Shown one piece after another: positions 25,449-34,677 of a DNA stretch of 64,000 nt. Position numbers and translations under genes: made by a program. Origin of the DNA: Desulfotomaculum copahuensis (GTDB lineage: Bacteria > Bacillota > Desulfotomaculia > Desulfotomaculales > Desulfovirgulaceae); assembly GCF_001655685.1 (NCBI RefSeq), contig NZ_LYVF01000002.1, positions 1 to 64,000 of the forward strand, written 5' to 3'. The notes under the pieces were generated by a model. It ran no database searches, had not been told where the DNA came from, and worked only from the letters and a program-made list of their open reading frames with translations. How positions within the stretch are numbered: the first letter of the stretch is position 1; every line of letters starts with the position of its first letter.

Positions 25449-27260
25449 ATGCCCATAGCGCAATGGGGCAGGCGCAACAAACTGCTGCTGCTGATCGTCG
25501 CCCTGCTGACCCTGCCGGTGCTGCTCACCGGCTACATGCTGCTGCAGATCAACCACGCCGAGGAGTACCTGGTTCAGCACCAGCGGGTTAAACTGAGCAC
25601 TCTGGTGGACAGCCTGGACAAGACACTGGCCCGGGATATGACGCACCTGCCGGCCGGTTCTTCCGGCGATGCCTCCCGGGAACAGACCCAGTTCCTGAAC
25701 AATACCCTGAAAAACTTTGTTTCCGCCAACACCCGGGAATTTCCCGAGCTGGAGGTCGGTTTTTATTCCTACGACCTGCATACCATGATTGTCAAAGGCA
25801 CCGCCGGCTATTACCTGGGCCGACGATTCCCCGTCATGCAGGAGGAAATCAACCGGGACACCGAGAAACAGTTGATGAACATCAACGGCCGGCGCGACGG
25901 CACCGTAATTGAAATCTACAAGCCGTTTGTGCTCAACGGCCAGGTCAAAGGGCTGATCTGGGGCACGGAAAACCTCAATCTGACCGGCATCCAGGATAAG
26001 GTCAACGCCATCAAGCACGACGCCTACGCGGTAATCCTGCTTTCCCTGCTGCTCGGCCTGGGCGGCTCGGTGGTGCTGATCCGCAATTTCATCGCCGGCG
26101 TGCACAACATCAAAGCCGGCCTGCGCACGCTGGAGCGGGATCTCAACCATACCTTGACCGGCGGCACGGGCGAGTTCGGGGATATCGTCGACGCAATCAA
26201 CCATCTTTCCACCCAGCTGGTCAAGGCGCAGAAATTCAACGAGATTGCCCTGGCCTCAATCAGTGACGCGGTGGTGGCCGTGGACAACGACGGGTTGGTC
26301 ATTACGGCCAACCCGGCCGCCCACCGCATTCTCGGCTTGAACGCCGGCTGCCTGGGCGGCAGCGTGGATGAGGCCTTCCCGCCCGGCGCGCCTTTTCCCG
26401 CAATTTTGCGGGACGCCCTGAACAAAGGCGAGCTGCTCAAGGAAAAGCGCCTTTCCTGGACGCCCTACGAGCAGGGCACCCGGGAACTGCTGGTAAGCAC
26501 CGCCCACCTGATCAACGGCCGGCGGCGGACGGTCGGCGCCGTGCTCAACTGCCTGGATATCACCGAGAGCATCCGCCTGCAGCAGCAGGTGCACCTGCAG
26601 GAAAGGCTGGCCGCCCTGGGCAAGCTGGTGGCCGGGGTGGCCCATGAGATCCGCAACCCGCTGACCTCGATCAGCGGCTACACCGAATACCTGGAAAAGG
26701 CGGAGAATCCGTCCCCCCGTTCCTGGCGCAATATCAACCGGGAAATCAACCGGCTGAACATGATCGTGGAAAAACTGCTCTTTTTCGCCCGGCCGGCGGA
26801 AGCCCGCTTCGTGCACGGCAATGTGAACTCGCTGGTGGAAACCTCCCTGCAGTTTTTCCTGGAAACCAGCCGGGACAAAGTGACGGTAATCCGGGAACTG
26901 TCCCCCAACCTGCCTCCGGCGCGCATGGATCCGGCGCAGATGGAGCAGGCTTTAAAAAACATCCTGTTCAACGCCTACCAGGTCATGCCTGAAGGCGGCC
27001 GGCTGACTGTGGGCACCGGACTGGCGGACGGCATGCTCTACATCGACATCAGCGACACGGGACCGGGCATTGCCCCGGCCGATCTGCCCCATCTGTTCGA
27101 TCCGTTCTTTACCACCCGCGCCCGGGGCACCGGACTGGGGCTGACCATCACCCATGAAATAGTCAAGGCCCACGGCGGCAGCATCGAAGTGCACAGCACG
27201 CCTGGCCGGGGCACCACATTCCGTATTTATTTGCAACCCGCCGGAGGTGAAAACGCATGA
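25449..27260 (+). CDS. Membrane PAS-domain sensor histidine kinase (NtrB/AtoS type)
   Basis: The 603-residue kinase has a transmembrane helix near residues 10-32, an extracytoplasmic sensor of about 160 residues, a second helix near 195-217, a HAMP-like linker, a PAS domain (about 265-375), the H-box VAHEIRNPLTSISGYTEYL (phospho-His near 398), an N-box NILFNAYQVMPEGG and G-boxes DTGPGIAP and GTGLGLTI. It overlaps the response-regulator gene by four bases and must phosphorylate it. The start is taken at the ATG at 25449 after GGGTGAGA; a GTG nine bases earlier is possible. The sensed signal is unknown. Confidence 0.9.
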   Translation: MPIAQWGRRNKLLLLIVALLTLPVLLTGYMLLQINHAEEYLVQHQRVKLSTLVDSLDKTLARDMTHLPAGSSGDASREQTQFLNNTLKNFVSANTREFPELEVGFYSYDLHTMIVKGTAGYYLGRRFPVMQEEINRDTEKQLMNINGRRDGTVIEIYKPFVLNGQVKGLIWGTENLNLTGIQDKVNAIKHDAYAVILLSLLLGLGGSVVLIRNFIAGVHNIKAGLRTLERDLNHTLTGGTGEFGDIVDAINHLSTQLVKAQKFNEIALASISDAVVAVDNDGLVITANPAAHRILGLNAGCLGGSVDEAFPPGAPFPAILRDALNKGELLKEKRLSWTPYEQGTRELLVSTAHLINGRRRTVGAVLNCLDITESIRLQQQVHLQERLAALGKLVAGVAHEIRNPLTSISGYTEYLEKAENPSPRSWRNINREINRLNMIVEKLLFFARPAEARFVHGNVNSLVETSLQFFLETSRDKVTVIRELSPNLPPARMDPAQMEQALKNILFNAYQVMPEGGRLTVGTGLADGMLYIDISDTGPGIAPADLPHLFDPFFTTRARGTGLGLTITHEIVKAHGGSIEVHSTPGRGTTFRIYLQPAGGENA

Positions 27261-28624
27261 ACGGGAAATTGATCCTGGTTGTGGACGATGAAGAAGTAGT
27301 CCGCGAAATGCTGGAGGATACCCTGACCGGTGAGGGCTACCGGGTGGAAACGGCTAAAGACGGCCGGGAAGCGCTGACCAAAATCGAACGCCTGCACCCG
27401 GACGCAGTGCTGCTGGACAACCGCATGCCGGAGTTGACGGGCGTGGAAGTGCTGGAATTCATCCACCGCACCGGCAACCAGACCCCGGTGATTTTAATGA
27501 CCGCCTACGGCAGCACCGATGTGACCATCCAGGCCATGAAGCTGGGCGCCTTTGATTATATCGTCAAGCCATTCAAACTGAACGATCTGCTGCTGGTACT
27601 GCAAAAAGCGGCCACCATGCAGAAGCTCACTTCGGAAGTGGACGCCCTGCGGCGGGAACTGGGCCAGCAGGAACCGGGCGGGGCGCTGATCGGCCAGTCC
27701 GCCCAGATGCAGGAAATCTACAAAACCATCGGCCGGGTGGCGGACACTGATGTCACCGTGCTCATCCAGGGGGAAAGCGGCACGGGCAAGGAACTGGTCG
27801 CCCGGGCCATCCACCAGAACAGCAGCCGTCAGAACCAGCCTTTCATCAAGATCAACTGCGCGGCGATCCCGGAAAACCTGCTTGAGACCGAGCTTTTCGG
27901 CCATGAAAAGGGCGCCTTCACCGGCGCCGGCAACCGCAAGCTGGGCAAATTTGAAATTGCCAACAAAGGAACCATTTTTCTCGATGAAATCGGTGAAATG
28001 AGCCAGGGGACGCAGGCCAAGATCCTGCGCGTGCTGCAGGACCGGGAATATGAACGGGTGGGCGGCAATGAAATCATCAAGGTGGATGTGCGCATTGTGG
28101 CCGCCACCAACAAGGATTTGCAAAAAGCGGTGGAAGAAGGCTCCTTCCGGGAAGATCTTTTCTTCCGCCTGAATGTGGTTTCCATTCATATGCCCCCCTT
28201 GCGGGAAAGACAGACGGACATACCCGAACTGGTGGCTTACTTCCTGAATAAAAGCAACCGCCAGTTGAATAAAAAAACCCAGGGGTTTTCCCCGGAGGCC
28301 ATGCAGATGCTGCAAAACTACAGCTGGCCGGGCAACGTGCGGGAGCTGCAGAACGTCTGTGAACGGATGGTAGTCATGGCCACCGGTCCGGTGATTACCG
28401 CCGACGATTTGCCTTTCAACGTGCAGGCCGCCGGCAAGGGTCTGGATCTGGCCGCCCACCGGGGACGGATGACTCTAAAAGAAATGCTCATGGACGTGGA
28501 GCGCCAAATCATCCTCAGCGCGCTGCAGGACAACAACTGGAACCGCACGGTCACCGCCCAGCAACTGGGCATCAGCCGCCGTTCCCTTTATGACAAGATC
28601 AAGCAGCTCGGCCTGCTTGAATAA
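27257..28624 (+). CDS. NtrC-family sigma-54-dependent response regulator
   Basis: The 455-residue activator has a receiver (phospho-acceptor Asp near 55 in DAVLLDNRMPE), an AAA+ domain with Walker A GESGTGKE, the sigma-54 contact loop GAFTGA and Walker B FLDEIGEM, and a Fis-type helix-turn-helix (TAQQLGISRRSLYDKIKQLGL). It activates RpoN promoters when phosphorylated by the kinase encoded just upstream (ATGA overlap). No convincing -24/-12 promoter was found in the window, so its targets are probably elsewhere. Confidence 0.93.
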   Translation: MNGKLILVVDDEEVVREMLEDTLTGEGYRVETAKDGREALTKIERLHPDAVLLDNRMPELTGVEVLEFIHRTGNQTPVILMTAYGSTDVTIQAMKLGAFDYIVKPFKLNDLLLVLQKAATMQKLTSEVDALRRELGQQEPGGALIGQSAQMQEIYKTIGRVADTDVTVLIQGESGTGKELVARAIHQNSSRQNQPFIKINCAAIPENLLETELFGHEKGAFTGAGNRKLGKFEIANKGTIFLDEIGEMSQGTQAKILRVLQDREYERVGGNEIIKVDVRIVAATNKDLQKAVEEGSFREDLFFRLNVVSIHMPPLRERQTDIPELVAYFLNKSNRQLNKKTQGFSPEAMQMLQNYSWPGNVRELQNVCERMVVMATGPVITADDLPFNVQAAGKGLDLAAHRGRMTLKEMLMDVERQIILSALQDNNWNRTVTAQQLGISRRSLYDKIKQLGLLE

Positions 28625-28977
28625 AACCATCCGGGCAACTTCCCGCACACCGGCGGGCAGTTGCCCGCACCCGCCTGTGAACGCGCTCACAAACGGGCAG
28701 CCTCCCGGAACGCGGGATGTTCCACGCCAAACCGGCGCCAACTGGCGGGGATTTTTTGCTCACGCGTTTATTATCACCATCCTCCGACAATCCGGTGAAC
28801 CCGCAAAAAGACTGGACTGCAGCTTGCAGCCCAGTCTTTTTGTATTGGTACGGTTTTTGCTCTTTGATCCAAATAGAACGATCCATTGAGAACAATCTGC
28901 CGGGGGTGATCGCCCGAGCTGAAGCATTCCTGTCCGGAGGAAGAAAGAAAACCGGTCATCAAGGAGGGGGATTTGCA
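28625..28977 (+). other. 353-base gap between the two-component operon and the ClC gene
   Basis: It holds a GC hairpin (GGGCAACT/AGTTGCCC, 28633-28668) without a T-run, then a true terminator, then about 110 bases of leader before the ClC SD. I looked for a fluoride or other riboswitch in the leader and did not recognise one. Confidence 0.4.
28805..28841. terminator. Bidirectional-looking intrinsic terminator
   Basis: AAAAAGACTGG and CCAGTCTTTTT form an 11-bp stem around an inner CTGCA/TGCAG hairpin, with a T-run on the plus strand and A-run mirrored on the other. It ends the response-regulator transcript. Confidence 0.85.
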
Positions 28978-31900
28978 ATGCCTACACTATCAAAGACGAT
29001 TGCCGGCAGGGTAAGCAGTTCGGACCAACCCCTGTTGCTCGGCCTTTCTGTTTTGATCGGCCTGACCGGCGGCCTGCTGGCCGTGGGCTATTATCATCTG
29101 GTCAGATTCCTGCGCTGGCTCTTCACCGACCAGGGCAGTCATACATTTTCCATTTTTCACAGCGCCTACCTGAACACGGGTTATATCATCCTGGTTCCGG
29201 TGGCGGGCGGCCTGATCATCGGCCTGCTCAACTACTACTTCACCAGCGACGCCCGCAGCAGCTACGGCGTACCGGGCGTGATTGAGGCCATCGGCCTGCG
29301 GGGCGGGCGCATCCGGCCGCGCGTCGTGGCCGCCCGTTCCCTGGCCGCCGCGGTCTGCATCGGCGCCGGCGGGGCGGCCGGCAAACAGGGCTCGATCGTG
29401 CAGATGGGCCTGGAAATCGGCGCCATGATCGGCCAAAAATTGCACCTTTCGGAACAAAAAATCAAACTGCTGGTTATTTGCGGCGTGGCCGCCCTGGTCG
29501 GGGCCAACTACAACACACCGCTGGGCGGGGCGATCCTGGTCTTTGAAGTGATCATGGGCGAATTCAACCTGAATTATTTCAGCCTGGTGGTCATTTCATC
29601 GGCCACAGCGGCGGTGGTCTACCGCGGCTTCGTGGGCAATGTGGCCAAATTCACCGCGCCCGCCTTTGTTTTCAAAAGTCCGGACGAACTGCTCTGGTAC
29701 GTCCTGCTCGGCCTTTTGTGCGGCGTGCTGGGTGTGCTGTACGTGAAAGTGGTCTTCAAATCCGAAGCGGTGTTCAAGGAACTGCGCGGCCACCTGAAGG
29801 GCAAGTGGCAGCTGCTCATCCCGGTGCTGGGCGGGCTGGCCATGGGTTTGATCAGCTACGCCGTACCGCTCTCCTTCGGCCGCGGCACCAAAGGCATCGA
29901 CCTGGTGCTCACCGGCAAGCTGATGATTCCGTCGTTGATGATCCTGCTGCTGATTTTGAAGCTGTTCAGCGTGGCCCTGACCATGGGCGCCTGGTCCACC
30001 GGCGGCGGCTACCGGGCCGGACTGTTCACCGGCGCCATGCTGGGCGGCGCGATGGGCATCGCCATCCACCACCTGACGCCGGGATTCACTTCACCTGCGG
30101 CCACCTACGCCCTGGTCGGCATGGCCGGCGCTTTCGGCGGCTTCGCCCAGGCGCCGCTGACCGGTATCGTGATGATGTCCGAGATGACCAAAGACTTTCA
30201 CCTGATCATTCCGCTGGCCATCACCAGCGTGGTGGCGGCCTACACCTCCCGGGCGCTGAGCGCCGAAACGCTGTACACGGCCAAGCTGATCCAGCGCGGC
30301 CTGGACGTGGCCAACGCCCGGCGCTCCGATATTTTGAAAAACCTGCTGGTCAAAGACGCCATGGTCTGCAGCGTGGACACCCTGCCCTATAACATGACCG
30401 TGCGGGACGCCTTCACCGCCATGGTGTTCAAACCCTATGAAGGCTTCCCGGTGCTCGGTGAAACCGGCGCCCTGCTGGGCATGATCACCATCAACGACGT
30501 GCGCCGGCTGCTCCGGGAGGGCAAAGCCCAGGCGCCGCTGATTGACGTGGCGGCGCGCCAGTTGGTGACCATCAGCCCGCGGGATACACTGCAGGACGCC
30601 GCCCGCAAAATCGACCGCTACGGCGTAAACCGCCTGCCGGTGGTGGATGACGACAACCCCGGCCGGCTGCTGGGCATCGTGGGCCGCAATGATCTGATCC
30701 GCGCCTACAACCAGGATATCGAACGGGTGGCGCGCACCGTGCTGGCCGGAAAGGAGGAGGCGGCTCCCGCCACGGAACTGCTTCCGCACATCACCAGCGC
30801 CACCGAAGTGAGCATGCACTATTACCGGCAGGACGGCATGCTGGATAACTTCCAGCCCCGGACGGCGGCGCCGGCGGCCGTCCGGACGGACGGAGAACCG
30901 GGGAGGGAGACCGGAATGCCGCTTGCGGTGCCGGACCGGGCGGCACCCGGGCAAAAGGCGGCCGGCGCGGAAATGAAAGCAGCCGTCGCGCGGCGCGCAC
31001 CGACCGTCACGACAACCGGCGCAGCAAACGGCGGACCGGAACCGGCGGCGCTCCGGACGCCGGAAAAGAAGGTCGTCCGCCCCTTACCGGCAAAAACACC
31101 GGCCACCGGCGGGTATGCAAAACCGGCGGCAGAACCGGAAGTGCAAGCGCCGGCCGGCCGGCTTGAGGCAAATACACCGGAAGCAGCCGCAAGCATACCT
31201 GAAAAGCAGGCGGCGGAAGGCGGCCGGAAGGGATCAAGCGCCCGGCGCGCCGGGACGGACCCGGACCGGAAAGTTCAATCCGCTCCATCCCCGCCGGCGG
31301 ATACCGGGACCAGTGTCATGGTATCGAGACGGCAAACGCCGGCCGCGCTGGCAGGTGTTCCAACCGCAAAAAACAAGGAAGGCAGGGGATCTGCGGTGCA
31401 AAACATTAAACCGCTGGAAAAGGCGGCCGGCAAGACGGCAGTGATGGCGGAAAAGGACGGAAAACAGCAGCTGCCCCATCCGGCCAAAGTGAAAACATTG
31501 CCGGGAGTACCCCAACCGACCAGCAAGCCGCTGCCGGACTCCCTCGCCATACCGGCGGACACGGGCCGGACGGAAAACAGCGGCGGCCACGCCGCCGCAG
31601 CGGACGATGCCGCCCGGCCGGCAGGCGGCGCCCTCACCCGGACCGGCGCCTTCCTGCGCCGGCTCTGGAACAGCCTGCCCTGGCCGTCGCTGGAATCGTC
31701 CAGTATCCTGGCGGCCACGGAAATAGACCTGCGTTATTACCTGGATGACTGCAACCCCGCGCCGCCCCCGGAACCGGCGACGAACAGGCGGCGGCGGCGC
31801 GTACCGGCGGCGGAAACCCGCTCCGCCGGACGGATTTACGGTGAAGAAGATCTTTCCGTGAGCACCGCCATGGCCATGGCCGCCCCGGAAATCGGCCTGA

Positions 31901-32040
31901 TCTACTGCCCGCCGGAGGCACTGGACGTTTCCCCCTGGGGGAAACCACGCCCGGCAGCGCTGGCGGAAGAAATTGAAACCGGCTTGGCACCGGAGATGGC
32001 CGGCAACAGACAAATGGACTACCAGGTGGAACTGAGTTAA
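28978..32040 (+). CDS. ClC-family chloride channel/antiporter with CBS pair and a 400-residue extension
   Basis: ClC proteins move Cl- or F- across the membrane as channels or H+ antiporters. Residues 1-440 form the transporter core. Its anion-filter loops deviate from the classical GSGIP, GREGP and GxFxP: here they read SYGVP, GKQGS and GYRAG. Two CBS domains follow (about 454-587). The remaining 430 residues are not family-typical: a Pro/Ala/Gly/Lys-rich low-complexity stretch (about 625-885), with three similar short motifs outside or around it (ATEVSMHYYRQD near 607, ATEIDLRYYLDD near 913, APEIGLIYCPPE near 968). Total 1020 residues. Start: ATG after AAGGAGGGGG; an upstream in-frame extension reads through a terminator and is rejected. 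Confidence 0.85.
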   Translation: MPTLSKTIAGRVSSSDQPLLLGLSVLIGLTGGLLAVGYYHLVRFLRWLFTDQGSHTFSIFHSAYLNTGYIILVPVAGGLIIGLLNYYFTSDARSSYGVPGVIEAIGLRGGRIRPRVVAARSLAAAVCIGAGGAAGKQGSIVQMGLEIGAMIGQKLHLSEQKIKLLVICGVAALVGANYNTPLGGAILVFEVIMGEFNLNYFSLVVISSATAAVVYRGFVGNVAKFTAPAFVFKSPDELLWYVLLGLLCGVLGVLYVKVVFKSEAVFKELRGHLKGKWQLLIPVLGGLAMGLISYAVPLSFGRGTKGIDLVLTGKLMIPSLMILLLILKLFSVALTMGAWSTGGGYRAGLFTGAMLGGAMGIAIHHLTPGFTSPAATYALVGMAGAFGGFAQAPLTGIVMMSEMTKDFHLIIPLAITSVVAAYTSRALSAETLYTAKLIQRGLDVANARRSDILKNLLVKDAMVCSVDTLPYNMTVRDAFTAMVFKPYEGFPVLGETGALLGMITINDVRRLLREGKAQAPLIDVAARQLVTISPRDTLQDAARKIDRYGVNRLPVVDDDNPGRLLGIVGRNDLIRAYNQDIERVARTVLAGKEEAAPATELLPHITSATEVSMHYYRQDGMLDNFQPRTAAPAAVRTDGEPGRETGMPLAVPDRAAPGQKAAGAEMKAAVARRAPTVTTTGAANGGPEPAALRTPEKKVVRPLPAKTPATGGYAKPAAEPEVQAPAGRLEANTPEAAASIPEKQAAEGGRKGSSARRAGTDPDRKVQSAPSPPADTGTSVMVSRRQTPAALAGVPTAKNKEGRGSAVQNIKPLEKAAGKTAVMAEKDGKQQLPHPAKVKTLPGVPQPTSKPLPDSLAIPADTGRTENSGGHAAAADDAARPAGGALTRTGAFLRRLWNSLPWPSLESSSILAATEIDLRYYLDDCNPAPPPEPATNRRRRRVPAAETRSAGRIYGEEDLSVSTAMAMAAPEIGLIYCPPEALDVSPWGKPRPAALAEEIETGLAPEMAGNRQMDYQVELS

Positions 32041-32103
32041 AGTATATATTGCCTTGTCTGCAGTTCATGCGCCAGCACTGCTGGCCACCGGGGGGATTGA
32101 ACA

Positions 32104-32313
32104 GTGTTGTTTTATATATTGACCGGGTTTGCCGGAGGGTGCTTGATTGCCCAGTTAATCCGCTTCCTGGCGGGGAAAATTATTTGCTGCGCCTCCTGCG
32201 GCCAGCGGCAATGGGTGGCGCCGGGCCTGTCCGGACCCGTTTGCTGCCGCTGCCATACCGCCCTGAACCGCACGGAAAGCAAAGCCGCACCGGAAACGTT
32301 GCGTACGGCCTGA
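32104..32313 (+). CDS. Small membrane protein with zinc-ribbon-like cysteines
   Basis: The 69-residue frame starts at a GTG after GGGGGGATT. One hydrophobic helix (LFYILTGFAGGCLIAQLIRFL) is followed by CCASCG...CCRCH, a two-knuckle zinc-ribbon pattern. It begins 63 bases after the ClC gene on the same strand. I do not recognise a family; it may be a real accessory protein or chance coding. Confidence 0.4.
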   Translation: MLFYILTGFAGGCLIAQLIRFLAGKIICCASCGQRQWVAPGLSGPVCCRCHTALNRTESKAAPETLRTA

Positions 32314-32751
32314 AGCCGCACCCGGAAGCGGTGGAGCATGAAAAAGCAACAGTCCGGCCGGCCTGAGCAGCCGCCTGGCGAAAAGCGTCCGTACCGGATG
32401 GCCGGACGCATTGACGGCCGCTTTAACCCATAAAAATTATGCCCCCAAACTACCCTTAAAATAGCGGGGTCGATCCGTAAACGGATCGACCCCGCCTATT
32501 TGGCCGCACGGCAAAGTCGTTTTTGACTTTAATACCGGGAACGTATACTCGAAAGACATTTACGGTAACACATTGCCTGAATCTCCGCCAAAACAATGCC
32601 AGGGGCTTTTTCACTTGAGGTTTCTTGTCATTGGAAGGATGCCCGGTAAAATGTTCACGTTCGCAAACCGGCGGATAACGCGTCAAATCCACTTTCCCGG
32701 GGCCGGCTCCGTGTCCCCGGCAGCCGGTACGGGGTTTCACCCCGGCATGCC
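32314..32751. other. 438-base convergent gap with a long hairpin
   Basis: Between the rightward zinc-ribbon frame and the leftward CoA transferase, the only structure seen is the inverted repeat at 32459-32501. Confidence 0.4.
32459..32501. repeat. Strong inverted repeat (12-14 bp stem)
   Basis: GGGGTCGATCCG and CGGATCGACCCC pair around TAAA, and the flanks AATAG and CTATT extend the stem. In this convergent position a bidirectional transcript end is plausible, but the T-run is short. Confidence 0.6.
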
Positions 32752-33927
32752 TCAAATTGCTCCGGACTCAGCCAGCCGGTCCATCTCTTCCGTGCCATAG
32801 CCCAGTTGCCCCAGGATCTCCCGGGTATGCTGGCCCAGTTCCGGCGGCGGCAGGCGCAACTGTCCGGGGGTGGCGGACAGTTTCACCGGAAAGCCCAGCT
32901 GTTTGATTTTACCCAGCCGGGGATGGTCCATTTCCAGCACCATCTGCCGGTGCCGCACCTGGGGGTCGGCAAACACTTCCGGCAAATCCAGCACCGGGGT
33001 CAGACAGGCGTCCAGCCCGGGCAGCAGTTCTTCCCACTGTGCACGCGTGCGCGCGGCGAATTGCTCTTCCAAAAGTGCGCGCATCTCCGCCTGCCGCTCT
33101 TCGGCAAACTGCCAGCGTATGAATTCCTCCCGGCCGAAGAGGCGGCAAATTTTCGCCCAAAACTGCTCCTCCAGCGCCCCCAGGGCCAGGTGGGCACCGT
33201 CGGCGGTGCGGTAGACGCCGTAGCAGGCATAACGGCCGGTAAGACGCGTTTCGCCCCGCCGCTGGGCGTCACCGCCGGCAAACAGGTGGCCGGCGGCAAT
33301 GGGCAGCCAGGAAACCACGCCGTCCAGCATGGAGATGTCCACGTACTGCCCGCGGCCCGTGCGCTGGCGGGCGAGCAGCGCAAGCAGGATGCCGGCCGCG
33401 GCCGTCAAGGCGCCGCCGCCCAGATCGGCAATCTGCACGCCGGGCGGTACCGGATCCCCGCCGGCCGGACCGGTCAGGCCCAGCGCGCCGGCGTAGCCGG
33501 TGTAGTTGATGTCGTGGCCGGCCCGGTCCGCGTAGGGCCCATCCTGTCCGTAGCCGGTAATCGAACAGTAGACCAGGCCGGGGTTGATTTTTTGCAGAGT
33601 CCCGTAGTCAATGCCCAGCCGCTCCGCCACCCCGGGCCGGAAACCCTCCAGCACCACATCGGCGCCGGCGGCCAGCTTTTGAAAAATCTCCCGGCCGGCG
33701 GGAGACTTCAGGTTCAGGGTGACGCTTTTCTTATTCCGGTTGAGCAGCAGGAACGCCCCACCCGTATCCCCGTTCAAGGGCGGATCCCAGCGGATATAGT
33801 CACCCCTGCCGGGCTGCTCGATCTTGATCACCTCGGCCCCGAAATCGGCCAGCATCAGCGAACAGTACGGACCGGGCAGCAACCTGGTCAAGTCCAGCAC
33901 CCGCACTCCTTCCAGCGCCGCGCTCAT
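32752..33927 (-). CDS. Family III CoA transferase (CaiB/BaiF)
   Basis: Family III enzymes swap CoA between carboxylic acids through an aspartyl-CoA anhydride; the fold also includes alpha-methylacyl-CoA racemases. The 391-residue protein shows the family opening GVRVLDLTRLLPGPYCSLMLADFGAEVIKIE, the RNKKSVTLNLK loop and the catalytic-Asp region GHDINYTGYAGAL (about residue 150). Its ATG overlaps the stop of the HIT gene by one base (TGATG). No partner dehydrogenase or ligase is adjacent, so the acid handled is unknown. Confidence 0.9.
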   Translation of the reverse strand: MSAALEGVRVLDLTRLLPGPYCSLMLADFGAEVIKIEQPGRGDYIRWDPPLNGDTGGAFLLLNRNKKSVTLNLKSPAGREIFQKLAAGADVVLEGFRPGVAERLGIDYGTLQKINPGLVYCSITGYGQDGPYADRAGHDINYTGYAGALGLTGPAGGDPVPPGVQIADLGGGALTAAAGILLALLARQRTGRGQYVDISMLDGVVSWLPIAAGHLFAGGDAQRRGETRLTGRYACYGVYRTADGAHLALGALEEQFWAKICRLFGREEFIRWQFAEERQAEMRALLEEQFAARTRAQWEELLPGLDACLTPVLDLPEVFADPQVRHRQMVLEMDHPRLGKIKQLGFPVKLSATPGQLRLPPPELGQHTREILGQLGYGTEEMDRLAESGAI

Positions 33928-34424
33928 CAGTGTTCCCCCTCCGGTTCCCGGGCCATGGCTTCCTTGAGCTTCCGGTAGGTCAGGTTCAGCCCCTCGGAAA
34001 TAACCCGCACATCCCCCAGCACGGGCATGAAGTTGTTGTCGCCGCCCCAGCGGGGGACGATATGTACATGGCAGTGCCCGGGTATGCCCGCCCCAGCGAT
34101 GGTACCCAGGTTCACCCCCACATTAAAGCCGTCGGGATGGAAGGCCGCCCGCAAGAGCCGGATCATATGCTGGGTGGTGCGGCCGATCTCCAGCAGTTCA
34201 TCCGCATTCAGCTCTGTCAGATCGCCCACGTGCCGTTTGGGTGCCACCAGCAGGTGGCCGTTGTTATATGGATAGAGGTTGAGCAGTACAAAAACCCCAT
34301 CCCCCCGCCAGAGCAGGTAATTGGTCTCGTCTTCGCTGGAGTTGAGCTTCTCGCAAAAAATACAGCCCGAACCGTGATCCTTGCCCACATAGACCGTACG
34401 CCACGGCGCCCAGATGCGCTCCAT
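33927..34424 (-). CDS. HIT-family nucleotide hydrolase/phosphorylase
   Basis: The 165-residue protein has the histidine-triad HCHVHIVPRWGGD and an N-terminal C-x2-C (CIFCEK), usual in the Ap4A phosphorylase/HIT group of Firmicutes. These enzymes cleave dinucleoside polyphosphates or adenylated leavings. AAGGGGGG precedes the ATG. It leads a two-gene operon with the CoA transferase. Confidence 0.9.
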   Translation of the reverse strand: MERIWAPWRTVYVGKDHGSGCIFCEKLNSSEDETNYLLWRGDGVFVLLNLYPYNNGHLLVAPKRHVGDLTELNADELLEIGRTTQHMIRLLRAAFHPDGFNVGVNLGTIAGAGIPGHCHVHIVPRWGGDNNFMPVLGDVRVISEGLNLTYRKLKEAMAREPEGEH

Positions 34425-34620
34425 AAAGATGCCCCCCTTGTTTCATGTCCCTTGCCGGCGTCGCTGTAGCGGACGCCGGCCGGTCAAATCAGCCGCCGCT
34501 TTTGCCGGACAAGGCCGTCCTGCCGGCCGTCCCTTTTACAACGGCATGATGCCTGATGTGTCTGTGATAGTTTTTTCTGCACCGGCAGCGGCAATTCCTT
34601 TTCCGGCCGCCAAAATGTTA

Positions 34621-34649
34621 TTGTATTCTTCAATCAACTGCAGTATATT
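34621..34649 (+). promoter_or_regulatory. Weak promoter TTGTAT-N17-TATATT upstream of the Cas3-like gene
   Basis: The -10 is five of six to consensus, the -35 three of six, with a 17-base spacer. It suggests the orphan gene is transcribed on its own, 29 bases from its ATG. Confidence 0.4.
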
Positions 34650-34677
34650 TTGAAAAAAGGTCAAAAGAGGTCTGACT

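Noticed and set aside
28860-28977. Fluoride or other riboswitch in the ClC leader
   Set aside because: A GC-rich stem is present, but no known aptamer core could be matched.
28717-28977. 87-codon N-terminal extension of the ClC gene
   Set aside because: It would translate through a terminator hairpin; the ATG at 28978 has a near-perfect SD.
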